From Bacteroidales bacterium Bact_08 (GTDB lineage: Bacteria; Bacteroidota; Bacteroidia; Bacteroidales; UBA932): a stretch of 46,353 nucleotides of DNA. The stretch's first letter is position 1, and the number at the start of each line of letters is the position of its first letter. A program made the translations under genes and the position numbers. The stretch is from NCBI GenBank assembly GCA_001603425.1, contig LUYZ01000020.1, positions 1-46,353 of the forward strand. The letters run 5' to 3'. The notes under the pieces were generated by a model that worked only from the letters and a program-made list of their open reading frames with translations, was not told the origin of the DNA and did not search any database. Of this stretch, positions 1 to 8,487 are shown piece by piece.

Positions 1-474
1 ATCCAACCCCATTAAAGTTGAAAACTTTGATGGGGAGCGTGAGCAAGCCTCCTGCTCCAGTCCAAACCTTTTTAAAACAGCAAGCCTCTCATAACCAGCG
101 TTTTTGTACGAACTCCGTCAGAGTCCAGTCCCAAATCCCTGAACACCAACCCAGTATATGGTAGATTGTGCAAGCTTTGCAAGCAAAGCTGCCTTTCAGC
201 CTCAGCCAGCCCTGTCACCAAAACCTTTTTGAATTCACAAAACGCTAACAACCAACATCTTTGCACGCACTCCGTCAGAGTCACACCCCAAACCGCTCTT
301 AACCAAGCCTTTGAGTGTACGCACTCCGTCAGAGTCCAGCCCCAAACCCCTAGCGTCCAGGTCTTTGCACGCACTCCGTCAGAGTCACACCTCAGAGGCC
401 TCTTTTTGAACATAATACCATTTAAAATGTTTAACTTTATGTTGTTATGCAGCATATTCTTAAACTTACATCAT
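1..474. other. Gene-free C-rich repeat island upstream of an efflux operon
   Basis: I see no credible gene here. The plus strand is unusually rich in C (runs like ACCCCAAACC), unlike the AT-rich, purine-rich coding DNA that follows. It holds four copies of a short dispersed repeat (listed separately), a 12-bp hairpin at 7-35 (CCCCATTAAAGT / ACTTTGATGGGG with one T-G wobble, loop TGAAA), a smaller hairpin at 173-190 (AGCTTTG-CAAG-CAAAGCT) and a terminator-like AGAGGCCTCT palindrome followed by T5 near 394-408. Open frames across it on both strands translate the repeat itself and have no family character. No TAnnTTTG promoter was found just before the gene at 475. Confidence 0.6.
112..386 (+). 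repeat. Four copies of a dispersed repeat with core ACTCCGTCAGAGTC
   Basis: Cores lie at 112-125, 269-282, 323-336 and 373-386. Copies 2 and 4 share the same longer unit beginning TTTGCACGC just before the core; copies 1 and 3 have GTACG variants at that place. After the core the copies alternate between CCAGYCCC and CACACC. The core is an imperfect inverted repeat (ACTC-CGTCA-GAGT). Start-to-start distances are 157, 54 and 50 bases. A fifth copy, reversed and identical to copies 2 and 4 over 22 bases, lies at 30061-30083. No transposase is near any copy. I do not recognise the family; a REP-like or other non-autonomous intergenic element is the likeliest class. Confidence 0.8.
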
Positions 475-1590
475 ATGAAAAATTTTAAAGTTATAATTAT
501 CATTGTATCTGCACTCTCAATGCTTAATCTTGTTGGTTGTTCAGGTAGAGACAAGAGCAAAGTTGAGAGTGAGCCCCACCCTGTAAAGGTTTGGGAGGTA
601 ATCTCATTAGATACTATATCCAAGACATTTAGTGGCTATGTCTATCCAGATCAGTATGGAGAGTTAGCATTTAAAATATCTGGTCCGTTGGTTAGATTAG
701 ATGTTTCTGAGGGACAAATGGTTAAGAAAGGAGACCTTATCGCAAAAATTGATGATTTAGATATGAAGTTGCAGTTTAACTCAAAACAAGCCACTTATCA
801 GCAAGCAAAATCTCAGATGGAGCGTTCTCAGAGATTACTAGAGAGAGAAGCCGTATCTGTACAAGATTTTGAGAGTAAAATGGCTGCATACTATAGCGTC
901 TTGGCCTCTTTTGAATCGGCAAAAGATATGTTGGAGCAAACTAGTTTGAGAGCCCCTTTTGATGGATTTATCCAAAAACTATATGTGCAAAACTATCAAA
1001 AAGTTCAGGCAGGTCAACCCATCGTAGCACTAATTAATGAATACAATCTGTTGGTAAAGTTTACTTTAGCCGAGTCTGCATTTATTTACCTCAATCAAAA
1101 TCCAAAATTTTTTATTGAATTTGACAACTTTAAAGGAATTCAGTTTGCGGCCGATGTTAAAGAATACGTTAGAGCTTCACTAGATGGATCTGGCATCCCT
1201 GTAACATTAAATATTACAGATAAGCGTTTTAATATTAAGGAGTTCCCCGTAGCTGTAGGCTTCTCTTGCCGAGTTATTCTTAGAACTCAGAACAGACTAT
1301 TCGAAGGAGCAAACCTTGTGCCCGTTGCGGCAGTTGTCTCTGTAAAGGATTATGATTTATCCACTACCACAAATAATGATACCCTCAATAGAGATAAAAG
1401 CTCTAGATATACAGGCAAAGGAGTTTATGTTGTAAAAGATGGAATTGCACAATTTAGACCTATAAATGATGCTGGTCTTTATGGTGCCCAGTATGTTATT
1501 GTTAAATCTGGAGTTGAGGCAGGAGAGGTTGTTATTGCTGCAGGTACTACCAGAATAACTAATGGTCAATCAGTGAGAGCCCTAAACTAA
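475..1590 (+). CDS. RND efflux periplasmic adaptor (membrane fusion lipoprotein)
   Basis: Periplasmic adaptor of a tripartite efflux pump, linking the inner-membrane RND protein to the outer-membrane channel. I start at ATG 475 because it gives MKNFKVIIIIV and a lipobox LVGC with the lipidated Cys at residue 22; the longer frame reaching back to 166 only translates the repeat island. The 371-residue product shows the HlyD/AcrA order: an N-terminal strand, a lipoyl half (GQMVKKGDLIAKID), a short coiled-coil hairpin rich in Q, E and R, the second lipoyl half (LRAPFDGFIQKLYVQ), then beta-barrel and membrane-proximal domains ending GEVVIAAGTTRITNGQ. It ends 15 bases before the pump gene. The substrate cannot be told. 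Confidence 0.85.
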   Translation: MKNFKVIIIIVSALSMLNLVGCSGRDKSKVESEPHPVKVWEVISLDTISKTFSGYVYPDQYGELAFKISGPLVRLDVSEGQMVKKGDLIAKIDDLDMKLQFNSKQATYQQAKSQMERSQRLLEREAVSVQDFESKMAAYYSVLASFESAKDMLEQTSLRAPFDGFIQKLYVQNYQKVQAGQPIVALINEYNLLVKFTLAESAFIYLNQNPKFFIEFDNFKGIQFAADVKEYVRASLDGSGIPVTLNITDKRFNIKEFPVAVGFSCRVILRTQNRLFEGANLVPVAAVVSVKDYDLSTTTNNDTLNRDKSSRYTGKGVYVVKDGIAQFRPINDAGLYGAQYVIVKSGVEAGEVVIAAGTTRITNGQSVRALN

Positions 1591-1605
1591 AAGAGTGAAA
1601 CAAAT

Positions 1606-2322
1606 ATGAATATAGCGGAATATTCTTTAAAAAATAAAAAGGTTATCTTTTTCTTTTTAGCTGTTTTATTAATTGGTGGAGTCTACTCATTTTTTCTTCT
1701 TCCCAAAAAAGAGGACTCTCCGTTTATAATCAAAACAGCAGTATTGATAACCAACTATCCTGGGGCAACTCCCGCAGAGGTAGAGCTACTGATAACCGAA
1801 CCAATTGAGCGCGAAGTTCAATCTATGAGTGAGGTTAAACAGGTAAAATCTGAGTCCTATTATGGAATGTCCAAAATTACTGTAGATCTAGATCCAACCA
1901 TTACTCCAGAGAGAATGCCTCTAAAGTGGGACGAGTTACGTAGAAAAGTTGCTAATATTCAGCCACGTCTGCCAGCTGGAGCCTCAAATATATTTGTAAA
2001 TGACGATTTTGGAGATGTCTTTGGAATCTATTATGCATTAGTTGCTCAAGATGGAATATCTGACTCCTATATGAGACACTTTGCTCAGCAAATAAAAAGA
2101 GACTTAACACCAATAAAAGGTGTTCAAAAGGTTACTCTATTTGCAGAGCAACAAGAGGTGGTTTATGTAGATATTGCATTAGAGAGACTTGCTGTTCTTG
2201 GCTTGGATCCTAACTCAATTAAACAAGTTATACAAACTCAGAATCTACTTATAAACACAGGTGAGATCAATGCTGGAAAATATATGGTAAAATATCTCCA
2301 GATGGCACCTATCAATCGGTAG
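1606..2322 (+). pseudogene. RND efflux pump, N-terminal fragment (before frameshift)
   Basis: First 229 or so residues of an RND permease: TM1 (VIFFFLAVLLIGGVYSFFLL) and the first porter subdomains (YPGATPAEVELLITEPIE is typical of the family). At about 2289-2292 (GTAAAATATC) the frame is lost. Moving one base back restores a continuous RND sequence (KISPDGTYQSVDDIANQ and on) that joins the reading frame at 2424. One A is therefore missing from a run of four, compared with the expected five. After the shift this frame runs only about 10 codons to a TAG. The rejoined gene 1606-5972 would encode about 1455 residues. It could be a true mutation or a homopolymer sequencing error. Confidence 0.75.
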
Positions 2323-2423
2323 ATGATATAGCTAATCAATTAATTATTACCAGAAATAGAGGAGAGGTCCGTCTTGGTGATATTGCAAATGTATATAAAG
2401 GCTATGCCGATAGACCATCGTAT

Positions 2424-5400
2424 TTGATGCGTGTTAATGGCAAACGAGCCATCGGCATCGGTGTAGCAACTGGTGCAAAGGACAACGTTGTTGCGGTGGG
2501 AAATAGCGTAGATGATCAGCTTAGAATCATAGAGGATAATTTACCTGCTGGATTGTCTCTTATTGCTTTATATCCAGAACATATTATTGCAAATGAGGCA
2601 AATAATGGTTTTATAATTAACCTTATTGTCTCACTGATGATTGTTATTTTTGTAATTTTTATTGTAATGGGCTATAGGGCAGGGCTTTTAATTGGTAGCT
2701 CCTTAATCTTTTCTGTTGGAGGTACTCTTTTGATAATGCTCCTATTTGATGTTGGCCTTAACAGAACCTCTCTTGCAGCATTTATTATTGCTATGGGTAT
2801 GTTGGTAGATAATGCTATTGTTGTTACAGATAATGCTCAGATTGCAATAATGAGAGGCTCAAAACGGTTTAAAGCACTTATTGATGCTGCAACCAAGCCT
2901 CAGTGGGCTCTTTTAGGTGCCACATTTATTGCTGTCTGCTCCTTTTTGCCGATGTACTTAGCTCCAGCTTCTGTTGCAGAGATTGTTAAACCACTTTTCA
3001 TTGTATTGGCGGTATCTCTTGGTCTGAGCTGGGTTTTAGCTTTAAGTCAAACAACCACTTTTGGCGATTTTATACTAAAAGAATCTAGTACAGACTCCCA
3101 GGTTGAACCATATTCATCGGGCTTTTATTCAAAATTTGCCTCTTTTTTAACTCTGTTGATAAAAAGAAGATATTTGACCATAGTCTCTGTTGTGGCAACT
3201 CTAATTCTCTCTTTGGTTGTTATGGGTCTTATGCCACAATCGTTTTTCCCAGTTATGGATAAACCATATTTTAGAGCAGACCTTATATTTCCAGAGGGTT
3301 ATGATATCAGAGAGGTTGAACGTAATGTTATTGAGATAGAGAATTATCTCTCTAAAAATGAGAAGATCAAAAATTATTCTATAACCATTGGAGGTGCTCC
3401 AATTCGCTACTATCTTGCAAGTTCATCGGCAGGACCATTGTCCAATTTTGCCAATATTTTAATTGAGTTGAATAGTAGTGCTTATACTGTTGAGCAAGAG
3501 GATGAGTTCTACTGGTATATGAGAAATAACTATCCAGATATTTTGACAAGATCGTCTCTATTTGCTCTATCTCCAGTGCCTGCAGCATCAATTGAGATTG
3601 GTTTTAGAGGGCCTAATATAGATACACTCTCTCTTTTAACTCAAAAAGCATCAGAAATAGCCAGGTCAGATAAATCTGTTATGGATATCAGAAATAGCTG
3701 GGGGGCTCAAGTTCCTATTGTTGTTCCAGAGTTTTCTCAAGAGAAAGGGTTGAGGTTAGGTATCACTCGTCAGCAGTTTGCTTATGCTATTAAATTGGTT
3801 TCTAATGGCGTTCCTTTGGGAGAGTATAGAGAGGGCGATCTTTTCATGCCAATTCTTTTAAAGGGACAAGATCTTGCAAATATGAATCTGAACGATATTA
3901 AATCTATTCCTGTGTATAGTTCAAAGGGCAAAAGCGTTAAATTAGAGCAGGTTGCCAAAGATATTGATTTAAAATATGATTATAGTGTAATAAAAAGATA
4001 CAATAGAGAGAGGTTAATGCTCATGCAAGCCGATCCTGTGCGTGGAGGAAATACTATTGCTGCTTTTGGGTCTCTATATTCAAATATTGCTCAGAATATT
4101 GAGCTGCCTCAAGGTTACTCTCTCTCATATTTTGGAGAGCAGGATAGCAGAGAAGAGGGCAATAGTGCTATTGGTAAAAATGTTCCTCTAATGTTTGGAC
4201 TTATCTATGTGGTTCTTTTGTTGCTGTTTCCAAAAAATTACAGAAAACCGGTTCTTATTATGAGTATGTTGCCACTTATGTTTATTGGAGTTGTTCTAGG
4301 GTTATTGGTGTTTGGAAAGTCGCTAGATTTTTTTGCTATGCTGGGACTTTTGGGGTTAATTGGTATGAATATTAAAAATGCAATTGTGTTGGTAGATGAA
4401 ATAGGAGCTCAGCTAGAGCAAGGAAAAGAGGAGATGGATGCTATTGTAGATGCTACAAAGAGTAGGATAATTCCTGTTGTAATGGCATCGGGAACCACAA
4501 TTTTGGGTATGTTTCCTCTTGTTTTTGATGCTATGTTTGGTGGAATGGCAGCAACAATTATTGGGGGACTTTTTGTCTCTACAATATTGACGATTTTGGT
4601 TTTGCCTGTTGCATATGCTGCTTTCTTTAGGGTAAAAGTTCAAAATCAAACCAAGGGTAATGGTGTTAACTCGGTAAAAAAGGGTATTACTCTATTGGTA
4701 ATTGGAGCGGCTCTTTCTATCTACCCATATAATGCATTGGCTCAAGAGAGTAGAGAAGAGTTGCCTCTAGAGCAGTTTGTAGAGCGAGTTTTGGAGTATA
4801 ACCATGATGTTAAATCGGCACATTCTAAGCGTATTGCTTTTGAACAGGCGGCTAAATTGGCATATACTTCGTTTTTTCCTTCTGTTTTAGCAAATGCAAA
4901 TTTTTCATACGCTTTAGACCACAGTACTCTCAATATTGCAAATAATGTTATGGATCTTAATAGAGAGAGTTATAGTGTAGAGGGTGTGGTTAGTTTGCCA
5001 ATATACTCAGGAGGTCAAATCTCTAATAGATATAAAATTGCTCAGTTATCATCTGAAATTGGTAATGAACAGCTAAATTTAACCACAAGAGATGTAATGT
5101 ACTATGCAAGAGTTGCATATCTATCGGCATCTGCTCAAAAAGAGAATTACAAATTGATCTGCAGATTTGAGCAGATAGTTGATACTTTGTATGCAGTATT
5201 AAGCGATAGGTTTAACGAGGGATTAATTAGTAGAACAGAGCTTTTGCAGATTTCTGCAAGGCAAAAAGACGTGCAGCTTCAAAAGATAAATGTATATAAG
5301 TCGTATAAAATAGCGCTTCAAAATCTCAATGTCATGATTGGACATGATCCTTTTGCTCCAATAGATGTTGCAGACTTAGATAACCTGTTTAATCAGATGC

Positions 5401-5972
5401 CTATGGCTGTAGATTTAAAAAGTGCAATTGTTAATCGACCAGAGTTTAAAATATCTCAGCTGAATGTAGATTCTCAAAACTATCAGATATCTCTTGCTAG
5501 AGGTTTATATAATCCCAAGTTGAGTATAGGTGCTAAGTTGAATTGGGGCACAAAAATGATTAATCTCTCTGGAGATACTCAGTTTAATCCACTAATGTTT
5601 GCTTCTTTGTCTGTGCCCATTTTTAATTTTGGTGCGCGTTATAGATCTGTAGATTATCAAAGAGCTCTATTAAAGAGTTATGAGTATAGTAAGATGTCTT
5701 TACAAGATAATATTTTAAAGGAGATTGCTCAAGCTTGGACCTCTATGATAGAGAATACAAATATGATTGGTATTGCAATAGATAATTGTGATATTGCTCA
5801 AAGAAATTTAGATTTAAATACTTTTAGCTATACAGAGGGTAATTTAACTATTCTAGATGTTTTGTCGGCACAAATAACTTGGGTTCAGTCATATAGTGGC
5901 TTAATACAGGCTATGTATAACCAAAAAATGTCTGTTATAGATTATAGTAAGGCAGCTGCTATTGATCTTTAG
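2424..5972 (+). CDS. RND efflux pump, main part, fused to TolC-like outer-membrane channel
   Basis: The remainder of the RND pump, continuous with 1606-2322 after one frameshift. It carries the TM2-TM6 block with the TM4 motif GMLVDNAIVV, porter domains, and the TM7-TM12 block with GMNIKNAIVLVDE (proton-relay Lys). After TM12 (about residue 733 of this frame) comes VKKGITLLVIGAALS...NALA-QES, a complete signal peptide near 4669-4742, then about 400 residues of a TolC/OEP-family channel with its two internally repeated alpha-hairpin/strand halves. No ATG lies at the junction, so pump and channel appear to be made as one polypeptide. RND-channel fusions are known in Bacteroidota CzcA-like proteins. 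As it stands, translation would need a start at 2427 lacking TM1. Confidence 0.8.
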   Translation: MMRVNGKRAIGIGVATGAKDNVVAVGNSVDDQLRIIEDNLPAGLSLIALYPEHIIANEANNGFIINLIVSLMIVIFVIFIVMGYRAGLLIGSSLIFSVGGTLLIMLLFDVGLNRTSLAAFIIAMGMLVDNAIVVTDNAQIAIMRGSKRFKALIDAATKPQWALLGATFIAVCSFLPMYLAPASVAEIVKPLFIVLAVSLGLSWVLALSQTTTFGDFILKESSTDSQVEPYSSGFYSKFASFLTLLIKRRYLTIVSVVATLILSLVVMGLMPQSFFPVMDKPYFRADLIFPEGYDIREVERNVIEIENYLSKNEKIKNYSITIGGAPIRYYLASSSAGPLSNFANILIELNSSAYTVEQEDEFYWYMRNNYPDILTRSSLFALSPVPAASIEIGFRGPNIDTLSLLTQKASEIARSDKSVMDIRNSWGAQVPIVVPEFSQEKGLRLGITRQQFAYAIKLVSNGVPLGEYREGDLFMPILLKGQDLANMNLNDIKSIPVYSSKGKSVKLEQVAKDIDLKYDYSVIKRYNRERLMLMQADPVRGGNTIAAFGSLYSNIAQNIELPQGYSLSYFGEQDSREEGNSAIGKNVPLMFGLIYVVLLLLFPKNYRKPVLIMSMLPLMFIGVVLGLLVFGKSLDFFAMLGLLGLIGMNIKNAIVLVDEIGAQLEQGKEEMDAIVDATKSRIIPVVMASGTTILGMFPLVFDAMFGGMAATIIGGLFVSTILTILVLPVAYAAFFRVKVQNQTKGNGVNSVKKGITLLVIGAALSIYPYNALAQESREELPLEQFVERVLEYNHDVKSAHSKRIAFEQAAKLAYTSFFPSVLANANFSYALDHSTLNIANNVMDLNRESYSVEGVVSLPIYSGGQISNRYKIAQLSSEIGNEQLNLTTRDVMYYARVAYLSASAQKENYKLICRFEQIVDTLYAVLSDRFNEGLISRTELLQISARQKDVQLQKINVYKSYKIALQNLNVMIGHDPFAPIDVADLDNLFNQMPMAVDLKSAIVNRPEFKISQLNVDSQNYQISLARGLYNPKLSIGAKLNWGTKMINLSGDTQFNPLMFASLSVPIFNFGARYRSVDYQRALLKSYEYSKMSLQDNILKEIAQAWTSMIENTNMIGIAIDNCDIAQRNLDLNTFSYTEGNLTILDVLSAQITWVQSYSGLIQAMYNQKMSVIDYSKAAAIDL
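4669..4742 (+). other. Internal signal peptide at RND/TolC junction
   Basis: In the fused frame, codons here encode N-S-V-K-K-G, then the hydrophobic ITLLVIGAALSIYPY and NALA followed by QES: n-region, h-region and an AxA-like site (A-L-A) for signal peptidase I. RND C-termini are cytoplasmic, so this segment begins on the correct side to act as an export signal. The prediction is cleavage between 4742 and 4743, releasing the channel into the periplasm. Confidence 0.6.
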
Positions 5973-6009
5973 TGGCTAAAAAGAGATAGATTAAAGATCT
6001 ATAAAAAAA

Positions 6010-6567
6010 TTATAGCTGGGAGTGGAATCTCTTCATTTGAGAATCTACTCCCACTATATTTAATACTCTTTTACATAGTTGATCTGCCATCTGTTCAATG
6101 CTCTCTGGTTTTGTATAGAAAGAGGGAGATGCTGGCGCTATTATAGCTCCAGCCTGAGCAAGTTTTGTTAGATTTGTAAGGTGAATAAGATTAAATGGGC
6201 TCTCTCTGGGAACAATTACCAGTGGGAGTCTCTCTTTTAGCATAACATCTGCTGCTCTACAGATAAGGTCGCTGCTTAGCCCATTAGCAACTCTTGCTGC
6301 AGTGCCCATAGTACATGGGATTATAATCATTGCATCGGCAGGATTAGATCCAGATGCATATTTGTGGTAATAGCTGTTATTGTCAATCAATATATCTTGT
6401 TGGGGTAGTGGTAGGTTGTCAAGTTCGTCTTGCCACACTTGTTGAGCTGTTTGAGTAAAAATTACATTTACTTTGTGTCCATTTTCTATTGCAATCTCAA
6501 TAATTCTCTTTGCATATATTTGACCACTAGCGCCAGTAACTGCTATTAGTAATTTTTTCATAATCAT
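6010..6567 (-). CDS. ubiX: UbiX-family flavin prenyltransferase
   Basis: Joins a dimethylallyl group to FMN to make the prenylated flavin cofactor used by UbiD-type decarboxylases. The 185 residues match the family length and show the flavin-binding start LLIAVTGASGQIYAKRI, the central PCTMGTAARVANGLSSDLI, and PLVIVPRESPFNLIHLTNL, all hallmark UbiX stretches. Translation may start at either of two close ATGs (6567 or 6561, giving MKKLLIAV). It lies 12 bases after the ATPase gene on the same strand, so the two are probably co-transcribed. It converges on the efflux gene, which ends 37 bases away. No ubiD is in this window. Confidence 0.93.
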   Translation of the reverse strand: MIMKKLLIAVTGASGQIYAKRIIEIAIENGHKVNVIFTQTAQQVWQDELDNLPLPQQDILIDNNSYYHKYASGSNPADAMIIIPCTMGTAARVANGLSSDLICRAADVMLKERLPLVIVPRESPFNLIHLTNLTKLAQAGAIIAPASPSFYTKPESIEQMADQLCKRVLNIVGVDSQMKRFHSQL

Positions 6568-6579
6568 GTTTGTAATTTG

Positions 6580-7710
6580 CTAATTGAAATAGACCTCTTT
6601 TAGCCACTTTTTAAATAGAGGGTCCAAAAAGATCCACTCATCTTGTTGTTGTGTTAAAAGCTCCTTCTTCTTTACGGCATCCCTTAGTCTCTTAACATTT
6701 GCCGATGAGTTAAAGCCATATTTTATCATTGTTTCAGAGGAGCACAGTTGAAGATTATTATCTAGAATAGCCTTAATGAAACTTATTTGATATCTGGTCA
6801 ATCGGCTGGTAATCATTCTAAACCTATATGAGTGAAGCTCCATTAGGCAGTCAAAAGCTTGTTTTAAAACACCCTCTGTTAAAAAACCTCTTGTGGAGGA
6901 GTAGGAGAGCTCTCCTAATTGCTGAAGATACCATGGATCTCCATCCACATAGTTATATAGTTTTGTGGCCAGTTGTGGGCTTATTACTCGGCCTGTTTTA
7001 AGAAATGCTTTATTTAAAAATTGAACACTCTCTCTCAATCCTAAAGGATTTAGCTCTATCCTTTTTACAGAACCATAGAAAAATTTTTGCTCTTCGAATA
7101 TGCTTTTCATAGCATTTACCAAAGAGCCGCTAATGATGTAGCATACATTTGTATGTTTAGATATTACTCGTTCTAAAATTTTTAATATTTTGTATGAGTC
7201 GTCAAATAGCAATATCTCTTGAAACTCTTGTATATAAATAAGAGGGTTGGTTCCATACTCTTGTGCAATACGATCTGGAAGATCAAAAACCTGTTCAATA
7301 ATTTTGTCATCAACAGGTAGGTGGTCTATATCGGCATTACCAGATTTGATAAAAAACGGCTCTGCCAATGGGGCTAGTTCTGCTATGACTATTTGCTGCT
7401 GTTCTTTAATTACTCCATGTGAGTCTAATATATTGCTGCAGATCTTTTTAAGAAGAAGTTTTTCTGTTCTAACGTTAAATAGGTTAATCTGAGTGAGTGT
7501 AAAGAGAGTATTGTTTTTGGATAATTTATCTATAACTACCTCTATAAGTGAGTTTTTTCCACTCTTTGGTGGGGCATATAATACTGGATTAAGTGTAGAT
7601 TTTTTCTCTAATTTATCTTTGATGGATCCAAATAGTTGATTAATCTCGGAATCTCTTCCAATAAAATCCTGCCCGTTTACAGACTTGTTATAAATAAATA
7701 GTGTATCCAT
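6580..7710 (-). CDS. AAA/STAND-like ATPase with degenerate Walker motifs
   Basis: A 376-residue protein with the layout of the archaeal-type ATPase family (IGRDSEINQLF, P-loop region, Walker B region, an ISGSLVNAM sensor stretch, then a winged-helix-like C-terminus with FKKWLKEVYF). The P-loop reads APPKSGKNSL (residues 46-55): the first Gly is Ala and the usual GK[T/S] is GKN. The Walker B reads LIYIQEFQEI, with Gln where Asp is expected (IDEFQ in relatives). Nucleotide binding or hydrolysis may be weak or lost. Function unknown. The ATG lies 4 bases from a TAnnTTTG box (7715-7722, minus). It is in tandem with ubiX. Confidence 0.75.
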   Translation of the reverse strand: MDTLFIYNKSVNGQDFIGRDSEINQLFGSIKDKLEKKSTLNPVLYAPPKSGKNSLIEVVIDKLSKNNTLFTLTQINLFNVRTEKLLLKKICSNILDSHGVIKEQQQIVIAELAPLAEPFFIKSGNADIDHLPVDDKIIEQVFDLPDRIAQEYGTNPLIYIQEFQEILLFDDSYKILKILERVISKHTNVCYIISGSLVNAMKSIFEEQKFFYGSVKRIELNPLGLRESVQFLNKAFLKTGRVISPQLATKLYNYVDGDPWYLQQLGELSYSSTRGFLTEGVLKQAFDCLMELHSYRFRMITSRLTRYQISFIKAILDNNLQLCSSETMIKYGFNSSANVKRLRDAVKKKELLTQQQDEWIFLDPLFKKWLKEVYFN

Positions 7711-7714
7711 TCAA

Positions 7715-7722
7715 CAAAAATA
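7715..7722 (-). promoter_or_regulatory. Candidate -7 box (TATTTTTG) for the ATPase-ubiX unit
   Basis: On the minus strand the sequence reads TATTTTTG, fitting TAnnTTTG. It ends 4 bases before the ATG at 7710, so transcription would begin at or near the start codon. No -33 TTTG is seen at the usual distance, and such boxes arise often by chance in AT-rich DNA. Confidence 0.35.
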
Positions 7723-7730
7723 ATAAATAA

Positions 7731-7762
7731 TTTGCTCTAATTAATAATAATATCTATATTTG
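7731..7762 (+). promoter_or_regulatory. Bacteroidota promoter for rplU-rpmA
   Basis: A -33 TTTG at 7731-7734 and a -7 TATATTTG at 7755-7762, separated by 20 bases: a full match to the Bacteroidota housekeeping pattern. It gives a leader of roughly 90 bases before rplU. Confidence 0.7.
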
Positions 7763-7767
7763 CGGTC

Positions 7768-7857
7768 CAAAATATTGATTCAAGATTGTTAAGCTCAACA
7801 ATAAGAGATATTTAAATATATCCGCTTACAGTCGTTAATTTAAAATTATTTAATTTT
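7768..7857 (+). promoter_or_regulatory. rplU 5' leader with hairpin and palindrome
   Basis: The presumed leader contains a 6-bp hairpin (ATTGTT 7785-7790 / AACAAT 7797-7802, loop AAGCTC) and a perfect 12-base palindrome ATATTTAAATAT at 7808-7819. Ribosomal-protein leaders for L21 are known in other bacteria, but I cannot match this one to a described class. It is offered as a possible autoregulatory leader only. Confidence 0.3.
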
Positions 7858-8166
7858 ATGTACGCAATTGTAGATATTGCAGGTCAGCAATTTAAAGTAG
7901 AGAAAGATCAGAAGATCTATGTACATCGTTTAGATGCTACAGAGGGAGCTGAGTTAACTTTTGACAAAGTTCTTTTAGTAGATAACGATGGTGCTATTAA
8001 GGTTGGAGCTCCTTATGTAGATGGAGCTGCTGTTAAAGCTACTGTAATTACCCATTTAAAAGGTGATAAGGTGATAGTTTTCAAAAAGAAACGCCGTAAA
8101 GGTTATTCTAAAAAGAATGGTCATCGTCAGTGTTTAACACAAATTCAAATTCAAGAAATTGCTTAA
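7858..8166 (+). CDS. rplU: 50S ribosomal protein L21
   Basis: Large-subunit protein that binds 23S rRNA. It has 102 residues, the usual length, with the family start [18 protein letters not shown] and the basic C-terminal block [17 protein letters not shown] that includes the conserved GHRQ. It is first in the rplU-rpmA operon, with rpmA following 27 bases after its stop. It is served by the promoter at 7731-7762. Confidence 0.98.
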   Translation: MYAIVDIAGQQFKVEKDQKIYVHRLDATEGAELTFDKVLLVDNDGAIKVGAPYVDGAAVKATVITHLKGDKVIVFKKKRRKGYSKKNGHRQCLTQIQIQEIA

Positions 8167-8193
8167 GTTTAATCCGGAAAAAATTTATAGATC

Positions 8194-8463
8194 ATGGCTC
8201 ATAAGAAAGGTGTCGGTAGTTCCAAGAACGGACGTGAATCACATAGTAAACGATTAGGCGTCAAATTATTTGGTGGTCAATTCGCCAAAGCCGGTAACAT
8301 ATTAGTTCGTCAGAGAGGTACAGCTCATAATCCCGGACTAAATGTTGGTGTAGGAAAAGATCATACGCTTTTTGCTTTAATTGACGGAATAGTAGTTTTC
8401 CGTAAGAAAGCAGATAATAAATCATATGTTTCTGTTATGCCTAAAGAGGCTATCGAAGCATAA
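8194..8463 (+). CDS. rpmA: 50S ribosomal protein L27
   Basis: Large-subunit protein whose N-terminus reaches the peptidyl-transferase centre. It has 89 residues and starts [20 protein letters not shown], with [16 protein letters not shown] and [16 protein letters not shown], all diagnostic. The N-terminus begins directly at MAHKK with no cleavable extension of the Firmicutes kind. It is second in the rplU-rpmA operon and is followed by the terminator at 8488-8517. Confidence 0.98.
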   Translation: MAHKKGVGSSKNGRESHSKRLGVKLFGGQFAKAGNILVRQRGTAHNPGLNVGVGKDHTLFALIDGIVVFRKKADNKSYVSVMPKEAIEA

Positions 8464-8487
8464 TTGTGCGTTTTTTTACAAAATATT

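Noticed and set aside
112-386. Repeat cluster as a CRISPR array
   Set aside because: Repeats are imperfect, spacing is 157, 54 and 50 bases, an identical copy stands alone 30 kb away, and there are no cas genes.
72-455. A 127-codon open frame on the minus strand with repeated SDGVR / LTECV peptides
   Set aside because: The peptide repeats are only translations of the DNA repeat in different frames; no promoter, no family, and the composition is that of the non-coding island.
166-474. N-terminal extension of the adaptor gene
   Set aside because: It translates the repeat island and would bury the lipoprotein signal peptide that starts at 475.
2289-2295. Programmed -1 ribosomal frameshift in the RND gene
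   Set aside because: The heptamer does not fit X-XXY-YYZ, the P-site codon GTA would re-pair poorly with GGT, and I see no clear stimulatory stem directly after it.
5985-6015. Small ATAGAT/ATCTAT hairpin between the efflux gene and ubiX
   Set aside because: Six AT-rich pairs and no proper T-tract; likely chance.
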